Shown here: positions 1 through 13,185 of the stretch, in pieces | Position numbering within the stretch: the stretch's first letter is position 1 | Layout of the letters: each line of letters opens with the position of its first letter | Assembly (NCBI GenBank): GCA_019059635.1 | Contig: JAGVRJ010000006.1 | Coordinates: 558,001 to 622,000 of the forward strand | Length of the DNA stretch: 64,000 bases | Reading direction: 5' to 3' | From: Proales similis | Lineage: Eukaryota > Rotifera > Eurotatoria > Ploima > Proalidae | The notes under the pieces: generated by a model | Databases searched by the model: none | What the model was told of the DNA's origin: nothing | Seen by the model: the letters and a program-made list of their open reading frames with translations, nothing else | Translations under genes and position numbers: made by a program

Positions 1-3000
1 ATGTATGAAAGACAAGAATAATGATAGTGTCGGCTTGAAAAGGCGTTTTTCACTGTAAAGAAGGCTTTATCAGAAAAATTTTCATAGATATTAATTTTTC
101 AGGCTGAGTTGTAGAATGCGATTTTAAGTTTGAAAATTATTTATCTTTAATTCTGAGGGCCAGGGGAAAGGCAAAAAGCCATTTTCATGTTTAAAAGACA
201 GGAATAATGAACATTTCGAATTACAAAGGCGTTTTTCACTGTAAAGAAGGCTTTTTCAGAAAAATTTTCATCGATATTAATTTTTCAGGCTGAGTTGTAG
301 AATGCAATTTTAAGTTTGAAAATTATTTATCTTTAATTCTGAGGGCCAGGGGAAAGGCAAAAAGCCATTTTCATGTTTAAAAGACAGGAATAATGAACAT
401 TTCGAATTACAAAGGCGTTTTTCACTGTAAAGAAGGCTTTTTCAGAAAAATTTTCATCGATATTAATTTTTCAGGCTGAGTTGTAGAATGCAATTTTAAG
501 TTTGAAAATTATTTATCTTTAATTCTGAGGGCCAGGGGAAAGGCTAAAAGCCGTTTTCATGTTTAAAAGACAGGAATAATGAACATTTCGAATTACAAAG
601 GCGTTTTTCACTGTAAAGAAGGCTTTATCATAAAAATTTTCATCGATATTAATTTTTCAGGCTGAGTTGTAGAATGCGATTTTAAGTTTGAAAATTATTT
701 ACTTTTAATTCTGAGGGCCAGGGGAAAAGCTAAAAGCCGTTTTCATGTTTAAAAGACAGGAATAATGAACATTTCGAATTACAAAGGCGGTTTTCACTGT
801 AAAGAAGGCTTTATCAGAAAAATTTTCATCGATATTAATTTTTTAGGCTGAGTTGTAGAGTGCGATTTTAAGTTTGAAAATTATTTATCTTTAATTCTGA
901 GGCCCTTGAGAAAGGCAAAAAGCCGTTTTCATGTTTAAAAGACAGGAATAATGAACATTTCGAATTACAAAGGCGATTTTCACTGTAAAGAAGGCTTTAT
1001 CAGAAAAATTTTCATCGATATTAATTTTTCAGGCTGAGTTGGGGAATGCGATTTTAAGTTTGAAAATTATTTATCTTTAATTCTGAGGGCCAATGGAAAG
1101 GCAAAAAGCCGTTTTCATGTATGAAAGACAAGAATAATGATAGTGTCGGCTTAAAAAAGCGTTTTTCACTGTAAAGAAGGCTTTATCAGAAAAATTTTCA
1201 TCGATATTAATTTTTCAGGCTGAGTTGTAGAGTGCGATTTTAAGTTTGAAAATTATTTATCTTTAATTCTGAGGGCCAGGGGAAAGGCTAAAAGCCGTTT
1301 TCATGTTTAAAAGACAGGAATAATGAACATTTCGAATTACAAAGGCGTTTTTCACTGTAAAGAAGGCTTTATCAGAAAAATTTTCATCGATATTTATTTT
1401 TCAGGATGAGTTGGGGAATGCGATTTTAAGTTTGAAAATTATTTATCTTTAATTCTGAGGGCCAATGGAAAGGCAAAAAGCCGTTTTCATGTATGAAAGA
1501 CAAGAATAATGATAGGGTCGGCTTGAAAAGGCGTTTTTCACTGTAAAGAAGGCTTTATCAGAAAAATTTTCATAGATATTAATTTTTCAGGCTGAGTTGT
1601 AGAATGCGATTTTAAGTTTGAAAATTATTTATCTTTAATTCTGAGGGCCAGGGGAAAGGCAAAAAGCCATTTTCATGTTTAAAGGACAGGAATAATGAAC
1701 ATTTCGAATTACAAAGGCGTTTTTCACTGTAAAGAAGGCTTTATCAGAAAAATTTTCATCGATATTTATTTTTCAGGATGAGTTGGGGAATGCGATTTTA
1801 AGTTTGAAAATTATTTATCTTTAATTCTGAGGGCCAATGGAAAGGCAAAAAGCCGTTTTCATGTATGAAAGACAAGAATAATGATAGGGTCGGCTTGAAA
1901 AGGCGTTTTTCACTGTAAAGAAGGCTTTATCAGAAAGATTTTCATAAGTATTAATTTTTCAGGCTGAGTTGTAGAATGCGATTTTAAGTTTGAAAATTAT
2001 TTATCTTTAATTCTGAGGGCCAGGGGAAAGGCAAAAAGCCATTTTCATGTTTAAAAGACAGGAATAATGAACATTTCGAATTACAAAGGCGTTTTTCACT
2101 GTAAAGAAGGCTTTTTCAGAAAAATTTTCATCGATATTAATTTTTCAGGCTGAGTTGTAGAATGCAATTTTAAGTTTGAAAATTATTTATCTTTAATTCT
2201 GAGGGCCAGGGGAAAGGCTAAAAGCCGTTTTCATGTTTAAAAGACAGGAATAATGAACATTTCGAATTACAAAGGCGTTTTTCACTGTAAAGAAGGCTTT
2301 ATCATAAAAATTTTCATCGATATTAATTTTTCAGGATGAGTTGGGGAATGCGATTTTAAGTTTGAAAATTATTTATCTTTAATTCTGAGGGCCAGGGGAA
2401 AGGCAAAAAGCCATTTTCATGTTTAAAAGACAGGAATAATGAACATTTCGAATTACAAAGGCGTTTTTCACTGTAAAGAAGGCTTTTTCAGAAAAATTTT
2501 CATCGATATTAATTTTTCAGGCTGAGTTGTAGAATGCAATTTTAAGTTTGAAAATTATTTATCTTTAATTCTGAGGGCCAGGGGAAAGGCTAAAAGCCGT
2601 TTTCATGTTTAAAAGACAGGAATAATGAACATTTCGAATTACAAAGGCGTTTTTCACTGTAAAGAAGGCTTTATCAGAAAAATTTTCATCGATATTAATT
2701 TTTCAGGATGAGTTGGGGAATGCGATTTTAAGTTTGAAAATTATTTATCTTTAATTCTGAGGGCCAATGGAAAGGCAAAAAGCCGTTTTCATGTATGAAA
2801 GACAAGAATAATGATAGGGTCGGCTTGAAAAGGCGTTTTTCACTGTAAAGAAGGCTTTATCAGAAAAATTTTCATAGATATTAATTTTTCAGGCTGAGTT
2901 GTAGAATGCGATTTTAAGTTTGAAAATTATTTATCTTTAATTCTGAGGGCCAGGGGAAAGGCTAAAAGCCGTTTTCATGTTTAAAAGACAGGAATAATGA

Positions 3001-4388
3001 ACATTTCGAATTACAAAGGCGTTTTTCACTGTAAAGAAGGCTTTTTCAGAAAAATTTTCATCGATATTAATTTTTCAGGCTGAGTTGTAGAATGCAATTT
3101 TAAGTTTGAAAATTATTTATCTTTAATTCTGAGGGCCAGGGGAAAGGCTAAAAGCCGTTTTCATGTTTAAAAGACAGGAATAATGAACATTTCGAATTAC
3201 AAAGGCGTTTTTCACTGTAAAGAAGGCTTTATCATAAAAATTTTCATCGATATTAATTTTTCAGGATGAGTTGGGGAATGCGATTTTAAGTTTGAAAATT
3301 ATTTATCTTTAATTCTGAGGGCCAATGGAAAGGCAAAAAGCCGTTTTCATGTATGAAAGACAAGAATAATGATAGGGTCGGCTTGAAAAGGCGTTTTTCA
3401 CTGTAAAGAAGGCTTTATCAGAAAAATTTTCATAGATATTAATTTTTCAGGCTGAGTTGTAGAATGCGATTTTAAGTTTGAAAATTATTTATCTTTAATT
3501 CTGAGGGCCAGGGGAAAGGCTAAAAGCCGTTTTCATGTTTAAAAGACAGGAATAATGAACATTTCGAATTACAAAGGCGTTTTTCACTGTAAAGAAGGCT
3601 TTATCATAAAAATTTTCATCGATATTAATTTTTCAGGCTGAGTTGTAGAATGCGATTTTAAGTTTGAAAATTATTTACTTTTAATTCTGAGGGCCAGGGG
3701 AAAAGCTAAAAGCCGTTTTCATGTTTAAAAGACAGGAATAATGAACATTTCGAATTACAAAGGCGGTTTTCACTGTAAAGAAGGCTTTATCAGAAAAATT
3801 TTCATCGATATTAATTTTTTAGGCTGAGTTGTAGAGTGCGATTTTAAGTTTGAAAATTATTTATCTTTAATTCTGAGGCCCTTGAGAAAGGCTAAAAGCC
3901 GTTTTCATGTATGAAAGACAAGAATAATGATAGTGTCGGCTTAAAAAAGCGTTTTTCACTGTAAAGAAGGCTTTATCAGAAAAATTTTCATCGATATTAA
4001 TTTTTTAGGCTGAGTTGTAGAGTGCGATTTTAAGTTTGAAAATTATTTATCTTTAATTCTGAGGCCCTTGAGAAAGGCTAAAAGCCGTTTTCATGTATGA
4101 AAGACAAGAATAATGATAGTGTCGGCTTAAAAAAGCGTTTTTCACTGTAAAGAAGGCTTTATCAGAAAAATTTTCATCGATATTAATTTTTCAGGCTGAG
4201 TTGTAGAGTGCGATTTTAAGTTTGAAAATTATTTATCTTTTAATCTAAGGGCCTTGAGAAAGGCTAAAAGCCGTTTTGATGTATGAAAGACAAGAATAAT
4301 GAACTTGTCGGCTTAAAAAGGCGTTTTTCACTATAAAGAAGGCTTTTCAGATAAATTTTTATTGATATTAATTTAAAGCCGTTTTCAA
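1..4388. repeat. Satellite array, 24 tandem units of 186 bp
   Basis: Units start at 1, 187, 373, 559 and so on at exact 186-bp steps up to 4279, with no indels between unit starts over 23 units. Two variants are interspersed. Type A begins ATGTATGAAAGACAAG (units at 1, 1117, 1489, 1861, 2791, 3349, 3907, 4093, 4279). Type B begins ATGTTTAAAAGACAGG (the rest). Differences are point substitutions. The last unit (from 4279) is diverged and has lost its central part: it runs to about 4372, then jumps to the unit-end motif AAAGCCGTTTTCA. The array reads off the left edge of the window. There is no long open reading frame in it. The repeat is satellite-like DNA of unknown chromosomal location; pericentromeric or subtelomeric are possible but not shown. 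Confidence 0.97.
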
Positions 4389-4570
4389 TAAGGATTGAAA
4401 GGGATTATATAATTTGATTTAATCGATTTTAATTTTTGGGCCTAAGTCTGGCAAAACGAGGAAATTTTGTCAAAAGGGATTCGAAGAATTCTAGTTTATT
4501 TTAGATTTGAAAAACTTTGATTCGACAAACAATTTTTTGGGATTTAGTTTATCTGTTGTTCATATTTAAC

Positions 4571-7088
4571 TTAAAGCCTTGCCTTGAATGCAAGTTTCTG
4601 GGCGTATGGCTTATAATATTTATGGAACGAATCATGAACTTGGCTCTGATTGAATTGAGAATTTCGAGCAAATTCCAGCAACCTCTTATAAGCATTTCCA
4701 TCGTACGCACCCAAAGAGCTACCTGTTTTCGATTAAAATTGCTTAAATTTTTAAATTATGTTGCTTAGTTGAATTACTCACATAAATTCGAATCTAGCAA
4801 GTCAAATGAGTCCACCAGTGCTACAGCATTGATGCGCACTCTTTCAAGAATATTGAACAAGTTTTCTTTTAACTCGTTCATTTTCGCCGGCTCAATTATA
4901 TTTAACTTTGATCATCATACATAATTTTTCAAAAAAATCATGTTTTTACCATTTTTACTCCAACTTACTCTAAGAACATGAAGTCCATACGTGTCTGTAA
5001 TGGCGTAAAGGATATAGAGTTTCACAAGTTCACGAAGTACGGATCGATTTTCAGTGTTTGAATTTAATCCAGAACAAACAATTGCCGAATTTACAACAAA
5101 CATATCCGCATATAACTTACACAAATGCCGTCAGTTTAAATTTATTTTGTCGCATAATTTCCAAACTACCCGTGCTGCCGTTATAAGTTGCTGGCTACTT
5201 TGATTCCATGCTGTTAATGGTGAAACGTTTTCTTCCTTTACTAATTTGTACATTTTGGTGGAAATCTCATTGACCATTCTAAATAATTTTCTTATGATTC
5301 GGTTTTGAAACATCAATTAAAGGCTTTTATTTACTCTTCGAAGAGTCGCTCGAGTAATTCGTACTCTTCTTTAAGAGGCTGAAAATAATCACTGGCCTTG
5401 GTCCCATCCAAATGTGGAATATCCAAGTGGGGAGAAACGGCTTTTTGAGTGCATTTCAGAAGGTAACGAGCAGTTTGAAGAAAGAGCACCACATTGTCCC
5501 CTTCATAACTGCAACCAGCATCAGCTTCTTGAATGATTTGTGATAAACCAGACGATGCACTATAACCGTGCCCTCCACAGCAAAGTCTATTGGACTGAGC
5601 GAATTTTAAGCAGTCGCAGAATACAAGCGCTTTCAAAGCAGAGGAAATAGCATGAAGCTGTTGAAAATTGTTAAATTTTTTGATTAAAACCATCTATTTT
5701 TTATGAAGTACCCTTGCCAAATTAGTTGGATCAATATTTTTGAAATCACCAGCCGTGCGTTTTGTCTCTCTTATTATGTTTCGGAATGTCCAACCGGCAA
5801 ACGAAAATGCATATGTTGCTGCCAGAGATGGTAACAATCGATATTGCTGAGTTTGATAATTTATTATTTGCTGCTCCTCACTGTTTTCGATGAAATTTTG
5901 TTTAATTGAATCTTATTGGTTTGAATTCCTGGATTTGAATTTACCCTGCCTCGTTTGGAGTTTGCCGTCGTACGGCACTGTATCTGATCGCAATTGTGCT
6001 TGAAATAGATAAGTAATAGGCGCCAAGTAAAGGAAGAGTTCCTCTCATTAGCAACATTGCTGCGTACATAAGAAGTTCGCTGCCAACGCGTTCAAATGAG
6101 CCATCCTCGGTCACCCGAGCGAACTGCATCAGCATATGAAACCTTGGAATACGGAGCTTATGAAATCTAACATAGCCGTTATCAGTAGTATCGAAACCGA
6201 ATTTCCGTCCAATATCTCCCAGCTCAATCCCTATTTTCACAAATAAACAAAAAATGAACAAAAAGCAAGTAATACTCCAACCTGGTAAGACTCGGTGGTT
6301 TTCAAGCGAACGCAATTGAACTACAAAAGCATGGATGCCGTGATCCTTTTGATAAATAAGCAGACGGGCCATTACAATCGCGAAGTTACATGCCTTTCCA
6401 GCTAAGAACGTATAGATTTATTCATTTATTCTCAATAAAATGATTAATCTTATTAGTTTACCTGCTCCGGGCCAAAATTTAGTTGAAGTCACGGTAGGCG
6501 AGTCAATGACGAACTCTTGTGTCGACTTATCGTAAGTGGCCACAGTTTCCAGCCCACGCAAATAAGTTCCGTGCCCTAGTTCTGTTTGAACGTACGTGCC
6601 CAAGACTCCATTCTTGTTAATAAACTCATTCCAGTATGCGCACTGTTCTGGAGTGCCCCAAACATTTATCGAATCGCGGAACATAGTAACATGCAAATTG
6701 AAAAGAAATTTCTCTGGGCCCAGCACGGCACCAACGAGCTGCATCGACATAAGATCTTCTTCAAGTTGGTTGTCGAATACAAATTCCATAAGCTGGAGCG
6801 ATTTTTTGTAAACGAGATCATACTTCTGGTGACGTTCAAGATTGAAAAAATTTTCTTCCGAAAGCGGCTTAATGGTGGCCATAAGTTTAGGACCTAAAAG
6901 GGGTCAAATATCAAGGGAAGGCAATTACTACTCAGGCCATTTTATTGCTGAAAAGAGTGATACATACGCAAATAGAGCATTTGCTCATATAGTCGAGACC
7001 CAGAATAGTTTAATTCGCCAAGAAAACGCTTGAGTTGAGTTACATCGACGTAAGCATTCGCTCTTTCTCTTTTCAAGTCGGCGTTCAT
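4571..7088 (-). CDS. ACOX1: Peroxisomal acyl-CoA oxidase (ACOX1 type), 10 exons
   Basis: FAD enzyme of peroxisomal beta-oxidation: acyl-CoA + O2 to trans-2-enoyl-CoA + H2O2. Exons, 5' to 3': 7088-6968, 6893-6462, 6401-6282, 6230-5945, 5880-5712, 5657-5335, 5278-5170, 5115-4969, 4890-4782, 4722-4571. The sum is 1968 nt, or 655 aa, close to the family length of about 660. Family hallmarks are visible in order: QTELGHGTYLRGLET, SPTVTSTKFWPG, AIRYSAVRRQ, CCGGHGYSASSGL, YEGDNVVLFLQTAR (holding the catalytic Glu region) and NAVALVDSFD near the C terminus. The chain ends KARL, a PTS1-like tripeptide (A-R-L), which predicts peroxisomal import. I chose the ATG at 7088 because MNADLKRERA matches the usual N terminus; an in-frame ATG at 7100 is the alternative. 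An apparent in-frame TGA at 5131-5133 falls in a 54-nt intron. Confidence 0.93.
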
Positions 7089-7437
7089 TTTTTCTATCAT
7101 GAATTTTCGACTTAACTCCTCTCTCTCTCTCTGTCCCTCCAAACTCCAAATTATTCACGTCTTTATACTCCCTCCCTGATTCAGTCATGTGAATGAATAT
7201 CACTCTATTCAGATTTGAGGGAATGAAGCCGAAATTTTTTTAACATTTTTACCAGCTTGAACTTCTATAACCTGACTGCCTTGTAGATGCCCCAACTACA
7301 TCCCGTTAATTATTTTAAAGTGTTTTTTATCTAAGAATATGTGTCGCTGGTTCCATTTTTTTTGAGTATATATTTTTATCGGGAAACTCGGATTTTAAAA
7401 ATATTGGAGGGGTTTTCCACCAATAAAAGCATCTAGT
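7089..7437. other. Intergenic, ACOX1 5' side / NACA 3' side
   Basis: Short spacer between two minus-strand genes. It holds a CT-dinucleotide run at about 7117-7131, read as GA on the coding strand, just upstream of the ACOX1 start. I see no gene. Confidence 0.6.
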
Positions 7438-8647
<1,210 letters not shown>

Positions 8648-10465
8648 TTATTTTTGAGATTGTTTACGAATTAAATAGCTTTCTACAAAATGCCTGTCTA
8701 TTCTCGACAATATATCATCGGCATCTGGTTTGAAGTCTTCATCGATCCACATGCATTTCAAATCCATCATCATCTTGTTTAGACGGAACTTTTTCAAATT
8801 CGGGATATAATCTTTAATAGCGATTTTGTAAGTGCTCAATTCGTCTGGTCTAATCTTATGATTGAGCACAGCTAAATGGCTTAGAGGAAAGATAGGCAAC
8901 TCCATCCTTTCAACAAGATTCAAGAGTTCAGCATGCCCATCATACTTCAAGACCTCAAGCATTTCTGATTTTTTTAACTTTGACTTGCCATTTGAATTGG
9001 GGTGCAAGAGTAGACGCTTGATGGTCTTTTCAGCTTCAGCCAAATGCGAGCTCGACTTGAAAGTGTCTGAGTAAAGACCGATTGCGTGCATGATATTTTT
9101 TTCTGCATTGGACAGCTTGATTCTTTTATCTAGATTTTCAATCTGGAAAATTTCCATTTTTCGGCGCTTTTTTGTTTTTATATTGGGATTCTTATTCTTA
9201 AGACTTACATCCTGCTGATTTGACAAAAGTCCGAAAAGAACCGTGGCCGGCTGGGGTTTAAGATGTTTTGCTCGACTATAAACTTGTGAAAATCTCTTCA
9301 GGTCAGCTCTTTCTGGAAGACCTTTGTGAGAAGATCATTTGATTTAAAATTTTGACTTAAGCTTTTAAATTAAAAATTACCAAGGTAAGGGCTAATTTTT
9401 AAGTCATAGAACATTTTCAAGAAGACATCTGAAAAAGGTTGAACAATTATTTTTCTAAGCTCATCACCGAGTCGTTCGCCACTTATTTCTGATTTCAAAC
9501 CTTGATTTAGAACTAGAGCGGGAAAGATTAAAAATTGAATTACGGGCCAGTCCTTTCACATTGTCGGCAATAGCTTTTAAGGATGCTGAGTCATGATACG
9601 AGCAGTCGGATCTTATTCGAGAATAAAAGCGAAAGTAGCGCAATATCCTCAAGTAGTCCTCTTTAACTCGCTTATCGGCATTTCCGACAAAACGAACCGT
9701 CTTGTTCTTAATGTCGTTAACTCCGTCCACGTAATCATGAATAATCCCGTCTTTGTCTGTTATTAAAAGGCCTTTGACGGAACTCAACATAATTGATGCA
9801 ATATCTGAAAATCGAACCCAAAAATAAGGCATTAATTGTTAGATCCCGTCTTGATGCGTCAAGATACCAATCGTCAGTGAACTCAACCTAATTTTAAATG
9901 GTAAAATTAAATGTTCTCGGATAGATTTGATAAAAAAAATTTACTTCAGCATGTCTTCCATCTGTTTTCAAATCTTTCTTTTTTCAATTAGATAGTATTT
10001 GAAATTTGAAATCATAATCATACCAACTCTCAGGGTCGTAATTTCATAGTTTATCTTTGAATTATTCAACTAAGAACTGAAAGAAGAATTAAGTGAAAAA
10101 AGCTAGCCTGCCTTGTTGTTTACACGAACAGGCACAGTGCCATGTTTGAGACCATTAGTGTTCAGCACTCTAACCGCATTGGCACTAAAAAGGTTAAGCA
10201 TCTGCTCTGGTCTCGAATTTGTGGCTAAATCAACATCTTTTGGATGAATGCCCATCAACAAATCGCGTACAGCACCGCCGGCTATCATTAACTCGAAATT
10301 GTTTTCGCTGAATAGTTCGAATAGCCATCGAAGTTCTTCTCCCAGTACTTGATTGAAAAGCACGTTTGACTCAAGTTTTATTTTTTTCAAGTTGGACACA
10401 CGTCTATCAAATAAGCTTCTTCCAAGCAATGTTTGCTGGTTAAGTTGATTGAGAACCCGAAACAT
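8648..10465 (-). CDS. TRNT1: CCA tRNA nucleotidyltransferase, 7 exons
   Basis: Class II tRNA nucleotidyltransferase that adds or repairs the 3' CCA of tRNAs in nucleus/cytosol and mitochondria. Exons: 10465-10112, 10054-10024 (31 nt), 9973-9945 (29 nt), 9887-9818, 9771-9544, 9500-9381, 9321-8648; 1506 nt, 501 aa. Motifs in order: [10 protein letters not shown], the metal-binding D-x-D in [16 protein letters not shown]-like [26 protein letters not shown], and [15 protein letters not shown] of the neck region. The N terminus ([10 protein letters not shown]...) is basic and may be a mitochondrial presequence. Intron 1 appears to use a GC donor (AAG|GCAGGC), because no GT donor there keeps the frame and the family alignment. 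The C-terminal third is longer and lysine-rich ([11 protein letters not shown]), which may serve nuclear import; that is inference. Confidence 0.92.
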
Positions 10466-11219
10466 TGCTTCTAATATTTTAACAAGGTTAACAAGAATTC
10501 GGAATTTATCATATGAAAATTGTTAACACACGTTGTAAATCTAACTTTGCCGGTCGCTATTCCGCTGCTAAAGAGCTTTGTTATTCTTGGAGGCTTGAAT
10601 TTTTTAAGCCATTGGCAACTAGATATCAGTAGCGTTTTAAACTAGAAGAGAGCCGTATTAAGTCAAAAGCTATTGATTTAACTAGTCTATCAGTCTTTTC
10701 AATAAATTTTATTTTTTTTTACTCTTTTTCAATTGAATGCATAATACATTGAAGAATGATCCAAGAGACCTGTCTGCTGAATTATTTGGAAAATTGATTA
10801 TTATATTTTTTAGAATTTTTTGAGGGTTTATAAGTTGATAACATAGCTCACGATTTCAAGAGTGCAAGACAAATTTGAACGTTCATTCTGCAATTATTTT
10901 TGGAATCTAATTCTCATCATAATAATTGTAAAATTCGTTCACTCCGGCAGATTGCTAAAACGCAATTTCGCACAAGAGAAATCTGCGCTTTTTAAAGGAC
11001 TGTAAGAGAGGAGAAAGAATATGGCTTAGAAAGTAGAGTAGAGTAGAGTATCATGTATTAGTTAACTAGAATGGTAGAAAAATCATGTATCGATTCAAGA
11101 TAATGATTGGCGCGTGTGTCTGCCTTAGTTGAAACATTCAATAATAATGTACTCAAATAATAAGGGCTTATACTTGCTGGGAATAGCTCAAACTTAATTC
11201 GTTGTTTAACTGTTTATAG
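10466..11219. other. Divergent intergenic region, TRNT1 / AMPK beta
   Basis: 754 bp between two divergently transcribed genes, so it should hold both promoters. AT-rich. It contains a short (GTAGA)n microsatellite at 11032-11050. The sequence just before the AMPK-beta ATG (AACTGTTTATAG, ending at 11219) looks like a 3' splice acceptor abutting the start codon. Confidence 0.6.
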
Positions 11220-12426
11220 ATGGGTCAATCATCATCGCATAGCAAACATTTTGCCAAGCATGCTAGTATTTCTAACCCGAATTACGGGCAGCCAATTCCT
11301 GGTCAAAACACAGCCGCTGATTATAACCATTATCTTGAAGAACTAGCCGAAGACGAAGGCCCTTATTTACACTCTAAGAATTATGTATGTCCATATGCTC
11401 ATGTTATATTACTAACTGTATAGTTCTGAGAGCTTGTTTATTGACTAGAGTCCCATTGAGAGTGAACCGCCCTTTGGCCTACCAACGACGCCCTCAATTA
11501 GTAACGGGCTCCGGAAGGGCCCAGTTGTATTTAAATACTCTGGGAAGCATGCCAAAGAGGTATACTTGGTTGGCTCTTTCACTGGCTGGAAGGACAAAAT
11601 TCAGATGGTAAAAAGGTAATTTATTCAGTTAATGCTTTTTTTAATCCCGACCTAAATTTCCAAACCAACGATTCAGTGATGGCGATTTTGTTTCTATTGT
11701 CGATCTTCCTGAAGGAGAACATCAATTCAAATTTTATGTTGACGGGCGTTGGGAGCATGACCCCAGCCAGGTAAAATAATACCCAACACCTTCTAAGAAC
11801 CACTGTCTTGAACTTTATTTGCACTTTTTCGACAACAGCCATCGATAAACGATAACTTTAACGGAAAGAATAACATTGTTACGGTCAAAAAAAGTGACTT
11901 CGAAGTTATGGAGGCTCTTGAAATGGATTCAGTACAACAGAGTTCGTCTAAATCGTCCCACAGTAAGTAATCACTTGAACAATGAGTCTTGGACAAATTA
12001 TAAGCTCCTGATTTATCATAAGATACAGAGGATTTGTCCCGATCGCCCCCGGGTGAATACACCGACGAAATTCCACCATCAAGAGGCCTTAACTCGCTGA
12101 ACATTGACAAGCCACCTTTTTTGCCACCGCAACTTCTGAACATTGTTTTGAATAAAGATACATCGGCTAAAGTAAGCTTTAGATGTCACTTAACATGACT
12201 CTAATGGTATCATGAAATGATTGTAGTGCGAGCCTGCCCTTTTACCCGAACCCAATCATGTTATGCTTAAGCATCTTTACGCTCTCTCAATTAGAGTAAG
12301 TGATTTGGAATCTTTTAGAATTGAATAATTTAGTGACGATTGCTTTAGGACGGTGTAATGGTATTGAGCTCCACCTTTCGAATTAAAGAGAAATTCGTAA
12401 CAACTTGCTTTTATAAACCGATATAG
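11220..12426 (+). CDS. PRKAB: AMP-activated protein kinase subunit beta, 7 exons
   Basis: Scaffold and glycogen-binding subunit of the AMPK heterotrimer (energy sensing). Exons: 11220-11384, 11449-11615, 11677-11770, 11839-11962, 12023-12171, 12227-12295, 12349-12426; 846 nt, 281 aa, against about 270 in vertebrates. It begins MGQSSS, a good N-myristoylation signal (Gly2 with Ser6). The CBM48 carbohydrate-binding module runs about residues 80-160 (VYLVGSFTGWK, DLPEGEHQFKFYVDGRWEHDP), with the tryptophans and lysine used for glycogen binding and a serine (MVKSDGDF) at the place of vertebrate Ser108. The C-terminal ASC domain (LPPQLLNIVLNKD, PEPNHVMLKHLYALSIRDGVM...) binds the alpha and gamma subunits. 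Its start codon directly follows an acceptor-like TTTATAG. Confidence 0.96.
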
Positions 12427-13185
12427 ATAGTTCGATCGAGAGATTATTAAAACTTAGACAAGACGAAGGTAAAAAAAAATCAATGATTTATTATATATTT
12501 ATTGAATAAAAAATAGAAATTAAGCGCAAACATGTTAAGAAGTATGATTTAAATTAAGAATATGTGGAATTGTGAATAGAGAAAAGGCGTCAAAAATTAT
12601 GAAAAGCAAGTGAAACGCTCACAATATGGCGCATACGTAGCCGTAGTTGGGCTAGCTAGAGTTTACTGGAGTCTCACGTGAGACATAGGCTTTGCGTCGT
12701 GCTTAAGCCAAGTGTACGCTTGGGTCTGCCAGTATGCGCGAGTGTGTCATTGAGTGAATAAATTCCGAAGCTTTTGGCTAGAGCAGCTATAATAATAAAA
12801 AACATGCATAATTTGATTGCCGGCGAATCGGACGATCGCACGAATTTTCCTCCACGGTTCTTATTTTTAGCCGTGTTTGCTTTCATAGATGAATGAACGT
12901 TTAGATCGAGCTTCAACCCTCTGATGACATTAAAAAATGAAAATCAGAATGTTTAAGTTCTGTTTAGCTCTTTAGCTGAGCTGTTAAGCAGCTCAGTTTT
13001 TTCTGACCCTATATTTTTTCTCTTCTTTTCCTTGACTTAATTATTCTTCCCATCATTTTCAGTTCGAGCTTTGGGTGCTAGCCAGAATAGTTACTTTCAA
13101 TTTCTTTTATTTAAAACTCGAATTAACTTAAGTCTTTCCGGCCTAGATAAGTAATTGATTGGTGAGAAAAATGCAACTGTGAATC
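12427..13185. other. Intergenic, AMPK beta to GRAMD1
   Basis: 759 bp. AATAAA-like polyadenylation signals lie about 80 nt after the AMPK-beta stop. An 80-codon minus-strand open frame (12674-12916) shows no recognisable domain and I do not call it. No other structure seen. Confidence 0.5.

Noticed and set aside
1-4388. CRISPR-like array
   Set aside because: The whole 186-bp unit repeats without unique spacers, in a eukaryotic genome; it is a satellite.
4517-4768. 83-codon plus-strand open frame
   Set aside because: It is the antisense shadow of the last ACOX1 exon, which encodes the conserved YDGN.Y region.
5131-5133. In-frame TGA in the acyl-CoA oxidase gene (selenocysteine or pseudogene?)
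   Set aside because: A 54-nt GT-AG intron (5116-5169) removes it and keeps the frame and family alignment.
12674-12916. 80-codon minus-strand open frame between AMPK beta and GRAMD1
   Set aside because: No domain, no splice context, length expected by chance.
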